From Glaciecola sp047250385 (GTDB taxonomy: Bacteria > Pseudomonadota > Gammaproteobacteria > Enterobacterales > Alteromonadaceae): a DNA stretch of 64,000 nt. The first letter of the stretch is position 1, and every line of letters begins with the position of its first letter. A program made the position numbers and the translations under genes. Positions 18,103 to 29,300 of this stretch are shown piece after piece. The notes below the pieces were generated by a model, which was given only the letters and a program-made list of their open reading frames with translations, was not told the origin of the DNA and ran no database searches. Location of the stretch: NCBI RefSeq assembly GCF_047250385.1, contig NZ_JBLBVM010000053.1:124001-188000 (forward strand). The letters run 5' to 3'.

Positions 18103-18135
18103 GCTTTGGACTAGCCCTAAGCTATTCTCCAAAGC
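18103..18135 (+). other. Stem-loop in the iscS-iscU gap
   Basis: GCTTTGGA (18103-18110) pairs with TCCAAAGC (18128-18135), and an inner TAGC/GCTA stem lies inside. There is no T-run, so it is not an intrinsic terminator. It may protect the iscRS end or define a processing site that uncouples iscRS from iscUA-hscBA-fdx. A second, AT-only stem (AAAATAC/GTATTTT) is at 18215-18231. Confidence 0.5.
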
Positions 18136-18259
18136 ATATGTATTTTGCAACGAAGTATCAGCAAGTGCTGTCTTTGTTACAAAGAAAATAAATTGATTTA
18201 AAATAGCGCCATCTAAAATACTTAGTATTTTTGTCGCGCAAAACGTTAAGGGCAAGATC

Positions 18260-18643
18260 ATGGCTTATAGTGAAAAAGTAATTGACCATTACGAGAATCC
18301 TCGCAATGTTGGCGGTTTTGATAAAAATGATCCGACAGTAGCAACAGGTATGGTCGGTGCACCTGCTTGTGGTGACGTAATGAAGCTTCAACTTAAAGTC
18401 GGTGCTAATGGCATTATTGAAGATGCTAAATTCAAAACTTACGGTTGTGGCTCTGCTATTGCTTCCAGTTCTTTAGTAACTGAGTGGGTAAAAGGCAAGA
18501 GTATTGACGAAGCAACTTCAATTAAAAATACTGACATTGCAGCAGAATTGGCTTTACCACCAGTTAAAATTCACTGCTCAATTTTAGCAGAAGATGCAAT
18601 TAAAGCAGCTGTTGCTGATTATAAAAAGAAGCATAGCGCTTAA
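18260..18643 (+). CDS. iscU: Fe-S cluster scaffold IscU
   Basis: A 127-aa scaffold on which [2Fe-2S] clusters are built from IscS sulfur. The three cluster cysteines Cys37 (GAPACGD), Cys63 (YGCGSA) and Cys106 (KIHCSIL), with Asp39 and His105, are in place. The HscA recognition motif LPPVK occurs at 99-103. Length is that of the family (E. coli 128 aa). AAGGGC lies upstream of the ATG. Confidence 0.98.
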   Translation: MAYSEKVIDHYENPRNVGGFDKNDPTVATGMVGAPACGDVMKLQLKVGANGIIEDAKFKTYGCGSAIASSSLVTEWVKGKSIDEATSIKNTDIAAELALPPVKIHCSILAEDAIKAAVADYKKKHSA

Positions 18644-18742
18644 ATAGACATGGCGCTCTTAATAAGAGCGCTTTGTGATTTACTATTTAAACGATATTGA
18701 TTCACCATTAAAGATTAAATACAAAGTAAAAGGAGTATCCAA

Positions 18743-19066
18743 GTGGGTATTAAGGTAACTGACGCTGCAGCTGTTCGTGCAAAATCATTTCTTGAAAGCC
18801 GTGGTTCAGGCTTAGGTTTGCGCTTAGGTGTTAAGACGACTGGTTGCTCTGGCTTGGCTTATGTACTCGAATTTGTGGATGATCTTAATCCTGACGATGA
18901 GATGTTTGAAGACAATGGTGTCAACATTATCATTGATGGTAAAAGTCTCGCCTACCTCGATGGTACAGAATTAGACTTTTCCAAAGAAGGTCTAAATGAA
19001 GGTTTTCAATTTAACAACCCGAACGCCAATGGCGAATGCGGTTGCGGTGAGAGCTTCAACGTATAA
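18743..19066 (+). CDS. iscA: A-type Fe-S carrier IscA
   Basis: A 107-aa A-type carrier that passes iron or Fe-S clusters to apoproteins. The three conserved cysteines are Cys35 (TGCSGLAY), Cys99 and Cys101 (ECGCGESF). The start is GTG at 18743, seven bases after AGGAG, giving the N-terminus MGIKVTDAAA; the E. coli protein is also 107 aa. It lies between iscU and hscB in standard order. Confidence 0.97.
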   Translation: MGIKVTDAAAVRAKSFLESRGSGLGLRLGVKTTGCSGLAYVLEFVDDLNPDDEMFEDNGVNIIIDGKSLAYLDGTELDFSKEGLNEGFQFNNPNANGECGCGESFNV

Positions 19067-19135
19067 CCCTTTCTTAAGCGCTGAGCTACAAATAGCTTGC
19101 GCTTTCTTCGTTTTCCAAAGCAAGGCTTCTGTTTG

Positions 19136-19651
19136 ATGAATTACTTTGAGCTATACAATTTACCTGAACAGTTCGAGTTAGACTTAGTTAAGCTTAAGCA
19201 ACACTATCAAACACTCCAAAAACTTACTCATCCTGATCGTTTTGCGACTGCTAGCGAACAGCAGAAACGTATGTACCTCACAAAAAATGCTCAAATCAAT
19301 GATGCTTATTCGGTGCTTCAATCTCCAATTTCAAGAGGTGAGCATCTTTTGGAATTACGAGGCGTGGAGTTAGCGAGCGAGCAAGATACGGTGGGGGATG
19401 TCGAATTTCTCATGGAGCAAATGGAGTGGCGAGAAGCATTAGAAGATGCTGATTCAGTGGAAGCCCTTGAAAAATTAGTTGCGGACAATCACCAAGTGTT
19501 AGCTCAGCAAGAACAAGCAATTGCAGCTTTGTTGTTGAACAACAACGAGCAAGATAATCAATCAGCAGCACAAGAGCTGCGTAAAATGAAGTTTATGATC
19601 AAACTGGCGAGTGAAATCGATACTAAAATGGATCGAATGACTGATAGCTAG
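19136..19651 (+). CDS. hscB: Fe-S assembly J-domain co-chaperone HscB
   Basis: A 171-aa co-chaperone that delivers IscU to HscA and stimulates its ATPase. It has the N-terminal J domain with HPD at 32-34 (LTHPDRFATAS) and a C-terminal three-helix IscU-binding domain. An upstream TTG in frame at 19097 would add 13 unconserved residues; the ATG at 19136 gives MNYFELYNLP, the conserved start and the same length as E. coli HscB (171 aa). Confidence 0.96.
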   Translation: MNYFELYNLPEQFELDLVKLKQHYQTLQKLTHPDRFATASEQQKRMYLTKNAQINDAYSVLQSPISRGEHLLELRGVELASEQDTVGDVEFLMEQMEWREALEDADSVEALEKLVADNHQVLAQQEQAIAALLLNNNEQDNQSAAQELRKMKFMIKLASEIDTKMDRMTDS

Positions 19652-19681
19652 TTTGCAAACAAAATAAAAGGTTTTAGTTAT

Positions 19682-21550
19682 ATGGCATTATTACAAATTG
19701 CTGAGCCAGGCCAAAGCGCGGCTCCGCATGAACGTAAAATAGGAATTGGGATCGACTTGGGTACCACCAATTCATTAGTGAGTGCTGTAAAAAGTGGTCA
19801 ATGCGTCACCTTAGCTGATGAACACGAAAGACATTTATTGCCATCGGTTGTGCATTATTCTGAAAACTCTATTGATGTGGGTTATCACGCTAGAGACAAT
19901 TCAAATATTGATCCTGCAAATACGATCATGTCTGTGAAAAGATTTATGGGCAGAAGCTTAGCCGACGTAACAGCGGAGTGGGATCAACTACCTTATCAAT
20001 TTGTTGAAGACTCAGTTTCGCCGCGTTTTATCACACCAAAAGGCGTGCTTAATCCTATTCAAGTTTCATCGCATATTCTCGGCGCACTAAAACGACGCGC
20101 TGAAGCTCGCATGGGTGAAGAAATTACAGGTGCTGTTATTACGGTACCAGCCTATTTCGATGATGCACAAAGACAAAGTACAAAAGACGCGGCGCAGTTA
20201 GCTGGTTTAAACGTACTTCGTTTGCTCAATGAACCGACTGCAGCAGCTATCGCTTATGGACTAGATAGTAAAGAACAAGGCGTAATCGCCGTTTACGATT
20301 TAGGCGGTGGCACATTCGACGTATCTATTCTTCGTTTGAACAAAGGTGTGTTTGAAGTATTGTCTACCAGTGGCAATTCCGCCTTAGGTGGAGATGATTT
20401 TGATCACCTACTAGCTGATTTAATTGCAGAAAAACTTTCTTTAGACCTTTCAAGCCAGAAACAAAATCATCGTCGTTTAATGAATGCGGGTAAAGAGATA
20501 AAAGAAGCTCTAAGCACTTCAGACATATACAAAACGTCTATTCAACTCGTTGGCTCCGATGAAAGCCTTGAGATAGAAGTTGGTTTATCTGAATTTAACC
20601 AACTGATCAGCGAATTGGTGAACGAAACAATCACTACGTGTAAACGCGCAGTGAAAGATGCTGGCGTAACATTTGATGAAGTTAGCAATGTGGTCATGGT
20701 TGGCGGCTCTACGAGAGTACCTTTAGTCCGAGAACAAGTTGGTGATTTCTTTGGAAAGACACCATTAACTTCTATCGACCCAGACAAGGTTGTAGCGATA
20801 GGCGCTGGCATACAAGCGGATATTTTGGTTGGTAACAAACCCGACAGTGACATGTTGTTACTTGATGTATTGCCCCTTTCTCTCGGTATCGAGACAATGG
20901 GTGGGCTTGTGGAAAAGATTATTCCGCGAAACACCACAATACCTGTCGCTAAGGCGCAGGAGTTTACAACCTTCAAAGACGGTCAAACGGCAATGATGGT
21001 GCATGTACTGCAAGGTGAGCGAGAGTTAGTGGACCATTGTCGCTCATTAGCAAAGTTTACCTTACAAGGCATTCCACCTATGACTGCCGGTGCGGCGCAT
21101 ATCCGCGTGACTTTCCAGGTAGATGCTGATGGTTTATTGAATGTTACCGCTATGGAAAAATCTAGCGGTGTACAGGCCGAAATTCAGGTTAAACCATCTT
21201 ATGGTTTAGAAGAATCAGAAATACTAGATATGTTGCAATCTAGCATGCAAAACGCGAAGCAAGATATGCAAGCGAGAATGCTCAAAGAACAACAAGTTGA
21301 TGCAAGTCGAGTATTGGAAGCAATGCAAGGTGCTTTGGCAGAAGACGGCGAAGAATTGCTTTCAGATGAGGAAAGAGATGCAATTAATCATGCCTTAGAC
21401 TCACTAAAACAATGCGCCGCGAATGATGACATTGATGCAATTAAACAGGGCATCGATGTTGTTGATAAATTAAGTCAAGACTTTGCTGCGAGAAGAATGG
21501 ATAAGTCTATTCAGCAAGCGCTAGCTGGTCATTCGGTAGATGATATTTAA
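19682..21550 (+). CDS. hscA: Hsp70-class chaperone HscA
   Basis: A 622-aa specialised DnaK homologue that releases clusters from IscU. Actin-like ATPase motifs are IGIDLGTTNSLVSAV (about 21), VITVPAYFDDAQRQSTKDAA, YDLGGGTFDVSIL and VVMVGGSTRVPLVREQV. The substrate domain contains VLPLSLGIETMGGLVEKIIP. Length is close to E. coli HscA (616 aa). It lies 30 bp after hscB and 14 bp before fdx. Confidence 0.98.
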   Translation: MALLQIAEPGQSAAPHERKIGIGIDLGTTNSLVSAVKSGQCVTLADEHERHLLPSVVHYSENSIDVGYHARDNSNIDPANTIMSVKRFMGRSLADVTAEWDQLPYQFVEDSVSPRFITPKGVLNPIQVSSHILGALKRRAEARMGEEITGAVITVPAYFDDAQRQSTKDAAQLAGLNVLRLLNEPTAAAIAYGLDSKEQGVIAVYDLGGGTFDVSILRLNKGVFEVLSTSGNSALGGDDFDHLLADLIAEKLSLDLSSQKQNHRRLMNAGKEIKEALSTSDIYKTSIQLVGSDESLEIEVGLSEFNQLISELVNETITTCKRAVKDAGVTFDEVSNVVMVGGSTRVPLVREQVGDFFGKTPLTSIDPDKVVAIGAGIQADILVGNKPDSDMLLLDVLPLSLGIETMGGLVEKIIPRNTTIPVAKAQEFTTFKDGQTAMMVHVLQGERELVDHCRSLAKFTLQGIPPMTAGAAHIRVTFQVDADGLLNVTAMEKSSGVQAEIQVKPSYGLEESEILDMLQSSMQNAKQDMQARMLKEQQVDASRVLEAMQGALAEDGEELLSDEERDAINHALDSLKQCAANDDIDAIKQGIDVVDKLSQDFAARRMDKSIQQALAGHSVDDI

Positions 21551-21564
21551 ATTAGGATTGAAGT

Positions 21565-21903
21565 ATGCCACAAGTAATTTTTTTACCTCATAATGAGCTT
21601 TGCCCCGATGGTGCTGTATTAGAGGGCGATACAGGTACTTCGGTGTTGGATTTAGCATTAAAGAATGGAATTGGTATTGAGCATGCCTGTGAAAAAGTAT
21701 GTGCTTGCACTACTTGCCACATTATTGTTCGTGAAGGATTTGATTCTCTTGCTGAGTCTGATGAACTCGAAGAAGATCTTTTAGACAAGGCATGGGGGCT
21801 AGAGGCCGAGTCGCGCCTTGGTTGCCAAGCAATTATTCGCGATGAAGATTTGGTTGTTGAAATTCCAAAGTACACAATTAATCACGCTAGTGAAGATCAT
21901 TAG
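21565..21903 (+). CDS. fdx: ISC-type [2Fe-2S] ferredoxin Fdx
   Basis: A 112-aa adrenodoxin-type ferredoxin providing electrons for cluster assembly. Ligands Cys42, Cys48, Cys51 and Cys87 are present, with the extra conserved Cys46 (HACEKVCACTTCH, then RLGCQA). This is the last ISC gene; no iscX follows, since a terminator comes within 50 bp. The C-terminus (VVEIPKYTINHASEDH) keeps the family IPKYTIN end. Confidence 0.98.
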   Translation: MPQVIFLPHNELCPDGAVLEGDTGTSVLDLALKNGIGIEHACEKVCACTTCHIIVREGFDSLAESDELEEDLLDKAWGLEAESRLGCQAIIRDEDLVVEIPKYTINHASEDH

Positions 21904-21950
21904 ATATTGCTTAAGAGATAAAGCTTGGCAAACGCCTTTGCTTTGACTGA

Positions 21951-22000
21951 CAAATAAAAGCCCAGTGACTTCGTATGAAATATCTGGGCTTTATTTGTTT
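21951..22000. terminator. Bidirectional terminator between fdx and the convergent thioredoxin-like gene
   Basis: CAAATAAAAGCCCAG pairs with CTGGGCTTTATTTG (14 bp, one bulged A) around an 18-nt loop. A/T-rich flanks on both sides make it usable in both directions, ending the isc operon and the long minus-strand unit. Confidence 0.8.
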
Positions 22001-22027
22001 GTAATACTGAAGTTAAACGCAAGTCAT

Positions 22028-22900
22028 TTATAGACTAAGCATCCAGTCAGTCTCTGCCTTTGATAACTTCTTCCCTTCAAGGAAATAAGAGTCCTGATTT
22101 AATTCTGCAATATCATTCAGCACAATAAACTCTTTAAATTTTGGGCTGTCCGATTTATCAGCGGAAAAAAGAAATACATTGAATTGTTTTGAAAGAGGTT
22201 TGATTTTGGTTGAGATCTCCATCAACGATACCTGTCGATTAGCAACGATAGCCAAGTTAGCCTTTTCCTCTAGTTTACTATCTACTTCTTTTTCGACTCG
22301 GAATTCTTCATAGCGATTCCAAGGTATTTTCACAGCACTGCGTTGCGCTAAAGCTTGAATACGCTGTTGGTTAGTTGTGGCGAGCTTCAACCTAGAGATC
22401 CACGTTTTTTCGTTACCATACCAATACTGGGGAACTGAACGAGGATCGTAGACATGAACCATTTCGTCATTGAGCGATCTCAGTACTTCATTGCTTTCGT
22501 GCTCACAGCTTACTTGTTTTCTTGTTAATACCGCTGAAATGACCTTGTCACCCAGAGGGTGCTCACATTTGAAAAACGTGTCGACTTGCCTTTGGCTCGT
22601 CGTTCCTAAAATGGGTGCCCAGAATACAAATACATTGTAGTTGTCTAAAACTTCCATATTTTTAAAGGCTTTAATACAGTACGGGCAACGCGGGTCTTTA
22701 AATGCAACAAGTGTTGGCTTAGTCTGGTCCCAATTTTTAAGCAAAAATTCAGCATGCTTAACAGGATCCGGTGTTGGCTTTACCTGCAAGCTTTTGTTAG
22801 ACACAATTTGCGCTTGAGACGTAAACACAAATACAAACACAACTACAAGCACAAAAAACAGTACTGACAAAAGCTTGGGAAACATTGAGCTATTAGCCAT
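22028..22900 (-). CDS. Exported thioredoxin-fold protein with CPYC motif (DsbC/DsbG-like)
   Basis: A 290-aa protein with an N-terminal hydrophobic segment (about residues 9-28, signal peptide or anchor) and a thioredoxin-like domain whose active site is FKDPRCPYCIKAFKNM, Cys72 and Cys75. CPYC after a D-P dipeptide is the DsbG-type sequence, and the strand before it (PTLVAFKDP) fits the DsbC/DsbG fold. Two further cysteines (FFKCEHPLG, VSCEHES) lie downstream. The N-terminal dimerisation domain of DsbC is absent, and residues 195-290 form an unrecognised extension. It is the last gene of the giant-protein unit; its ATG overlaps the preceding gene by 8 bp, so it is translationally coupled. A dedicated role in disulfide handling for the Cys-rich 1213-aa protein is inferred. 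Confidence 0.7.
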   Translation of the reverse strand: MANSSMFPKLLSVLFFVLVVVFVFVFTSQAQIVSNKSLQVKPTPDPVKHAEFLLKNWDQTKPTLVAFKDPRCPYCIKAFKNMEVLDNYNVFVFWAPILGTTSQRQVDTFFKCEHPLGDKVISAVLTRKQVSCEHESNEVLRSLNDEMVHVYDPRSVPQYWYGNEKTWISRLKLATTNQQRIQALAQRSAVKIPWNRYEEFRVEKEVDSKLEEKANLAIVANRQVSLMEISTKIKPLSKQFNVFLFSADKSDSPKFKEFIVLNDIAELNQDSYFLEGKKLSKAETDWMLSL

Positions 22901-23318
22901 TTCTCATTTTCTCCATTGCGACTTGTAACGCAAATTGGTCATATTGCTTTATCATTACTTCCATTTCCTGCCTAACTCTTGCTCTAGCTTCAGGATCACT
23001 CAAACTGTCTTCATACTTTTGAACTAAAACATCAATTTTAGTTTTCATTTCTACCAGTTTTTGCTGAGCCTCAACTTGACTCAGTATGACTTGATCTTCG
23101 TCACTACCTAAGCTTGCATCTTGCACGTCAGGGGGGAGTTGTTCACCATTAGCAATTTTGCCCAAACTGACCTTTTCTTGACTTAATGTTGATAGAGGCT
23201 CACTAGCAGAAACCTCTAAATTTGTATCGTCTACCATATCAGTTTTACTTTCACTTGTGAGCCAATAGGCGACTAACAATAAACCGAAGATACTAATGCT
23301 TGATAACAGATATTTCAT
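22893..23318 (-). CDS. Small anchored coiled-coil protein, unknown
   Basis: A 141-aa protein with one N-terminal hydrophobic segment (about 4-21, LLSSISIFGLLLVAYWL), an acidic low-complexity linker, and a C-terminal charged helix (about 78-141) likely to form a coiled coil. There are no cysteines. The ribosome-binding site GGAG lies within the last codons of the giant gene, 4 bp of spacing, and its 3' end overlaps the thioredoxin-like gene by 8 bp, so three products are made in a coupled way. I recognise no family. An inner-membrane anchored periplasmic helper of the giant protein is the simplest reading (inference). Confidence 0.6.
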   Translation of the reverse strand: MKYLLSSISIFGLLLVAYWLTSESKTDMVDDTNLEVSASEPLSTLSQEKVSLGKIANGEQLPPDVQDASLGSDEDQVILSQVEAQQKLVEMKTKIDVLVQKYEDSLSDPEARARVRQEMEVMIKQYDQFALQVAMEKMRNG

Positions 23319-23322
23319 ATTA

Positions 23323-26300
23323 TTACTCCGTAGTCGTGAAATAGTAGTCGCCTAAATAACGAGCGTTATTTGCGAAGTCAAAGATAGTGCTACGAATTTG
23401 CACTCTATAGCGAATGTTGTTCTCTAAATCACTCGAAGGCGTGAAAGTCAATTGATTGCCAGCTATGGAAATGCTGCCATCAACTACAGCGGAACCATTG
23501 TAGAGAATAACGCTTGATGTGGCGGAAATGCGTTCATCGAAAGTGATAACAATGTCTGAATCAATCGCAATAGACGTGCTATTCGCTGCTGGCACGATAC
23601 TGCTTATAAACGGTGCAACAGTATCACTATCGGCACTTGCTGCGCTTGTAAATGTGGTCACCGTCTCAGAGTATGAATTACCTGCGTAGTCACAAACACC
23701 AAAGGCCACTACTGAGTATATCGTACTAACCTGCAGATTTTGCACAGGTGTTATTGTAATCGATTTTCCATCAGAACTTCTCACATTAGTGCTTTGAATA
23801 GTATCTAAACCAGCCCTGATACTTACGTTATTTGTACACACTGCACTAATCGGCTCGTTAAACTTCAGAACTACCGATGCATTAACCGGTATATTCTCAG
23901 TACCAGATGTAATGTTTACAGATTCAAGTGTTGGTGCAACTGCATCTAACTCGTCTCCAGTTGTAAATGAGCGGAAGTTTGATGAAATCAAGTTGCCAGC
24001 AACATCGAACATGTAAGGAGAATAGGAGAAGTAGAAGTAGTGTAACTTATTCGAAGATAAGGTATTTGTAGGAACAAATCGTAGGGTTCTTCGATCATCT
24101 GATACAACAACGGAACCGTCTACATTCACACCATCGTTAGCATTATAAAGCCTAAACGTATTACTCGTGTCAATGCTAGATGCATCAACCTTTTCATTGA
24201 CTTCAAAAATAAGTGAAGCATTGCGAGGTACATCAGCGGTGCCGCTCGGAATCGACGCATTAAGCAACTGACCGTTTGTAAAGTCAGCACCCGATGAGGT
24301 GGTAAATTGTATTACGGTATTCTCTTCTAAAGTATTTTGAGCTAAGTCCTTCAAGCCTGAAATAGTTATCGTATGAACAGTATTCGGTTGTAATAAGGCA
24401 ACAGAACGAACAATGATTTGAGTTCTATCACTGTTAAAACTAGTGTTAATTGGTACCACATTATCATCGCTATCAAGCAGTGTTACCGTATTGTTCGCGA
24501 AACTATCAAGAGGCTCGCTGTACTTCAATCTCAGACTACTATTCACAGGTACGTCGGTTTGCAAATTAGCAATGTTAGCTACACTAAATGTAGGGGGCGT
24601 CTCGTCTTCAATAGCTGATGTTGTAAAAGTGAAACTGCGGTAAGAAACTGAGTTACCACTTAAATCAGTCATTGCATATAAAATGGCGCCATATCTAGTA
24701 TCATTTTCTAAGGCAAGTTCCGGCACTATAGTAACTACGGTATTGCTTTCTGAAAGACTAATAGTGGCGTCTATTTGCGCTCCACCGTTCGTATTATAAA
24801 TATATACAGAGCTAGTAATTGACGTGGGGTCTATTGCATCATCGTATTTAAACTTAAATATCGAATTAACCGGGATGTCGATACTACCATTCACAAAGTT
24901 TGTATCAATTAGAGACACTGTACTTACGTCTGGACCTTCACCTGTCGTAAATGTAGTTGAAGAGGCCGGCACACTATTCTGAGCTGCATCAGCCAGAACT
25001 GGCATATTCTCAGTTACTTCAGTAATGGCAGGTAATGTGCCCAATCGTTCGTATCTGACTAATCTATTTGCGTCACTAAATTGGGCGTTAATTCTCCGAG
25101 TACTACCAGACTCAGTTAAGAACGCAAGACCATTTACAGGTTCATCAAACTTGAGAGAGTATCTTGGATTAATACCAACACCATCAATTCCATTGCTGGG
25201 TGAGAATGTTATTAAACTGGGCGACTTATCATCAGCCACGTCGGCGGCCGAAGTTGCGAAGCTACTGTAGTTGTTTCTGTTCGATAAGTCACCGTCTGTA
25301 TCCGCTATTCTGTAGTCCGTAAATACATAGTAGTTAGTCGATGGTGTTAGTGGACTATCAGGCGTAATCGTAAGTATGTTAACGCTACTGTCGAACGATA
25401 AAGTGCTGGGCAATACCTCACCTGTACTGCTATTGGTTAAGCGAACATAATCAGCAGTCAAGGTGCTTAGGTCTAACTCTTCACTGAACAACAGTTGGAT
25501 AACTGAATTGACTGGGACCTCAGGAATTCCATTTGATGGGTAGAAAGCTTCTAGGCGAGGCGCAGTGCCAACTAAATCAGTTTCATCTGCCGCTGTGCTA
25601 AAGTATCCGCTATAGTAATTTACAGGGTTACCAGCGAGATCTGTCGCATTACTCTCAAGGAAAACAGTCACTCGTGTATTCGAGTTGAATGGGGTGTCTT
25701 TCACGAAACGAATAGTGCGATTATCAGCGAGTACTTCAATACTACCTTGATCGGTAATTAAGACACCATCTTCAGCCACTCTTAAAGCGCCGTTGATAGT
25801 GGATGCGTCCATTGGCTCACTCAAATAAAGCAGAACTTCATTTAAGTCGCGCCACTGTGATGAACCATTAGTAGGTAGCTGTCTACTTACTGAAGGACGT
25901 GTTCCATCTTGACTTATGATGCCAGTAGTATAGGAGCTAATGTAGGGTGCAATGCGATTTCCTGCTAAGTCTGCAACGTCGTCGGTGATGACAACGCTAA
26001 TTAGACTGGCAGCTGGTTTGTTGGCAGTCAATGTCACCTCTTGCCCCGTAACAGAGCGAGATACGTTTGGACGAACGACATTACCATCAATGAACAATGC
26101 AATATTACTGTTGTTGATAGTGCCAGCATCCATCGGTTCACTGAAAGTAAGCACAATACTGGCATTTGGATAAACATCTACTGAGTCAGTGCTTGGCGAA
26201 ATTGCAATTACTTGCGGCGCTATGCCATCGGCAAGCGCTTCCGTCGTAAAGTAGAAGTTTCCATTACTTCTTGTATTACCTGCGAAATCGAATATCTGTG

Positions 26301-29300
26301 AATAGATGTACACTCTATATTGGGTATCACCATTTAGAGGGTTCTCAGGCGTAAACGTTAGTGTCGAACCAGAAATAGTGATGTTGCCAGGGACTAGTAA
26401 ATTTGATGGGCGTAAATAGAGCTGCATTGTGCTGTCTGTAGCTATAGGCTCGTCAAACTCTAATATGATAGGTTGATTAACCGATACATCAGTTGCATTA
26501 CTGGCCGGAGTATAAGATATCAAACTAGGTGCGGCATTATCCGCTGCATCAGCGCCCGTAGTGAAGTTAATCGAACTAGTGCTTAAGGAGTTTCCTGCGT
26601 AATCGCATGCGCCCGACAGGGTAAAGGTATAATTAGTATTGTTATCAAGATCAACATCAGTTGTGATACTTACACTGAGGTTATCACTGGCAATGTCTAT
26701 GTTTACTTCAATAGTGTCAACACCATCGCTCAATGTCGCTGTCATAGGGCAACTGCGGCTGATAGGTTCATTGAACAACAATCTCACTCTTGCGTTAACT
26801 GGTATGTTCACACTGCCTTCAGCAAAATTCGTAATGACAATCTCGGGCTCCGTGACATCAATATCATTATCACCGCTTGTTGTGTAGCGTCTAAAGGTAT
26901 ATGAAGCAATATAGTTGCCAGCGATGTCTTGCAGTCGTGAGCTGTAACTCATGTAAATATAATATTCACGTAAGGGGTGGAGTTTGCTATCAGGACGCAA
27001 GGTAACCGTAAAACCTTCATCCGAAAGTGTCAATGTAGCTGGAACCGTTAAGTTCGTGACTGAGTCTCTTAAGTAAAGCGTGTCAGTATTCAAAGATGTC
27101 GGATCAACAGCTTTATCAAACGTGAAAGATAACAGTGGGTTTAGCGGCATTTCGGTATAATTTGACGGAATACTTTCTGTAACTATGCTACCAGTCGTCA
27201 ACTGCGTTTGATTTGATGTTGAAAACGAGAAATCTAGCCCACTTTCGAGAGCATTTTGACTTCGATCCTCTAGATCATACAAGCTAATATCTAAAGTACT
27301 ATTTACCGGTAATAGCACAGTAGGTGTCACCACCAAGGTTTGATTTCCGTCCTCAAAGGATATTCTCGTTGGAATAATAACACCCGAGGTGGTTTGCAAG
27401 CTGATATTTTCAACTGTTTGTGGGTTTAACGATTCTGAAAATTTAAATTTCAACCGAGCATTAATCGGCACTCCTACTTGACCATCTTCAACTGAGCTAG
27501 AAACTAGCAGCGGTGCTTCGTGATCTTCAGCAAAGCTGGTTGTAAAGTAAGTTGTATTTGAATAAAGAGAGTTACCACTATAATCAGTCGGTCCATTGAA
27601 GTAGTAATAATACCGAGTACCAACTGCCAGGTTCGAGTCTGGAACAATAGTTATCGTTCTACTATCATTGCTTAGTGAGAAAGTGGTAGGCACAGTATTA
27701 TATGTAACAGTGTCATAAAGAAGAACCACTGAATCTGACACACTTACAGGGTCAATTGCTTCAGTAAACTTAGTAACCATAATCGAATTAATTGGCACAC
27801 CGGTAGCGTTATTTTCTATATTCGTACTGTCTATTTCAGGACGTTCAACATCAGGTCCATCGCTAGTAGTAAAATTCACGCTTATGTTATTAATGAGATT
27901 ACCAGCACTATCAGTGACCTCTGGAACCAACTCAGTCACCAACGATTGCGCCGGTAAAATTCCTAAACGTTCATATCTAATTACACTATTATTTTCGCTG
28001 AATTGCGGGTTGATTCGACGATTAGAGCCTGAGTCAACTTCAAATGTAAGCGGGTTAATAGGTTCATCAGTTCTAAGCGCATAACGGGCGTTAACACCAA
28101 CTTCGGTTTGACCATCTTGAGGACTAAACAACAAGACGCTAGGGCTTCTGTCGTCGGCTTGCTCAGTGCTATCCGTTCTGAAGGTATAAGCAAAAGTATA
28201 TTGCAGTGAATCACCATCAGTATCATTTATGCTAGCGCCTGTAACTCGAACATAGTAGGTAGAGGAACTATCCATATTATCAACTGCAGTGATCAGTAAC
28301 TGGCGTGTTTGTTCATTATATTCAAAGCTAATATTAATAGGTTCATAGAGGTCAACACTGGCTGCTAATGCAACATTATCATCACCACCATCAATGTCAT
28401 CATCACCACCACCGCCACCACCACTAGAATCTGTTCCGTAAAAGAGGACTTCAACATTATCAGTTGTAAACGTAGACGCATCCATCTCTTCATTAAATTG
28501 TAAAATCATTTGAGCATTTACGGGCTGGACTGAGTTGCTCGTTGGGAAGTAAGTAGTGACATAAGGACGAGTGCCAACTAGGTCACTTTCATCAGGAGCA
28601 GTGCTAAAGTATCCGCTGTAGTACGTAACGGGGTTGCCCGCTAGATCTGTGGCATCACTTTCAAGGAAAACACTCACACGAGTATTCGCGGTAAATGGTG
28701 TATCTTTCGTAAATTTAATGGTGCGATTGTCTGCGAGGACTTCAACGCTACCTAGATCATCTATTAATACTCCGTCCTCAGCAACTCTCAAAGCGCCTTC
28801 TATTGACGATGGATCCATAGATTCACTTAAGTACAGGATTACTTCATTTAAGTCGCGCCATTGTGATGAACCATTACTGGGCAGTTGTCTACTAACACTT
28901 GGGCGTGATCCATCTTGATTTACAACACCAGTTGTGAAACTGCTGATGTAAGGAGATAGCTTATTACCAGCAAGGTCTGCTACATCATCTGTCATAACTA
29001 CACTGATCATGCTAGCTGCTGGCTTGTTAGCTGTAAGTGTCACTTCTTGGCCAGTAGCTGAGCGATAAACGCTCGGACGCACAATGTTGCCATCTATGAA
29101 TAATGCGATGTTGTTATTGTTTATTGTGGCGCTATCCATTGGCTCACTGAACGTCAATACAATACTGGCATTTGGATTAACATCTATGGAGTCTGTACTT
29201 GGCGAAATTGCCACCACCTGTGGGGCAATGCCATCAGCAATGGCCTCAGTACTAAAATAGAAGTTGCCATTACTTCGTGTGTTGCCGGCAAAATCGAATA

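Noticed and set aside
18094..18259. Intrinsic terminator in the iscS-iscU gap
   Set aside because: The stem at 18103-18135 has no following T-run; the AT stem at 18215-18231 is too weak to terminate.
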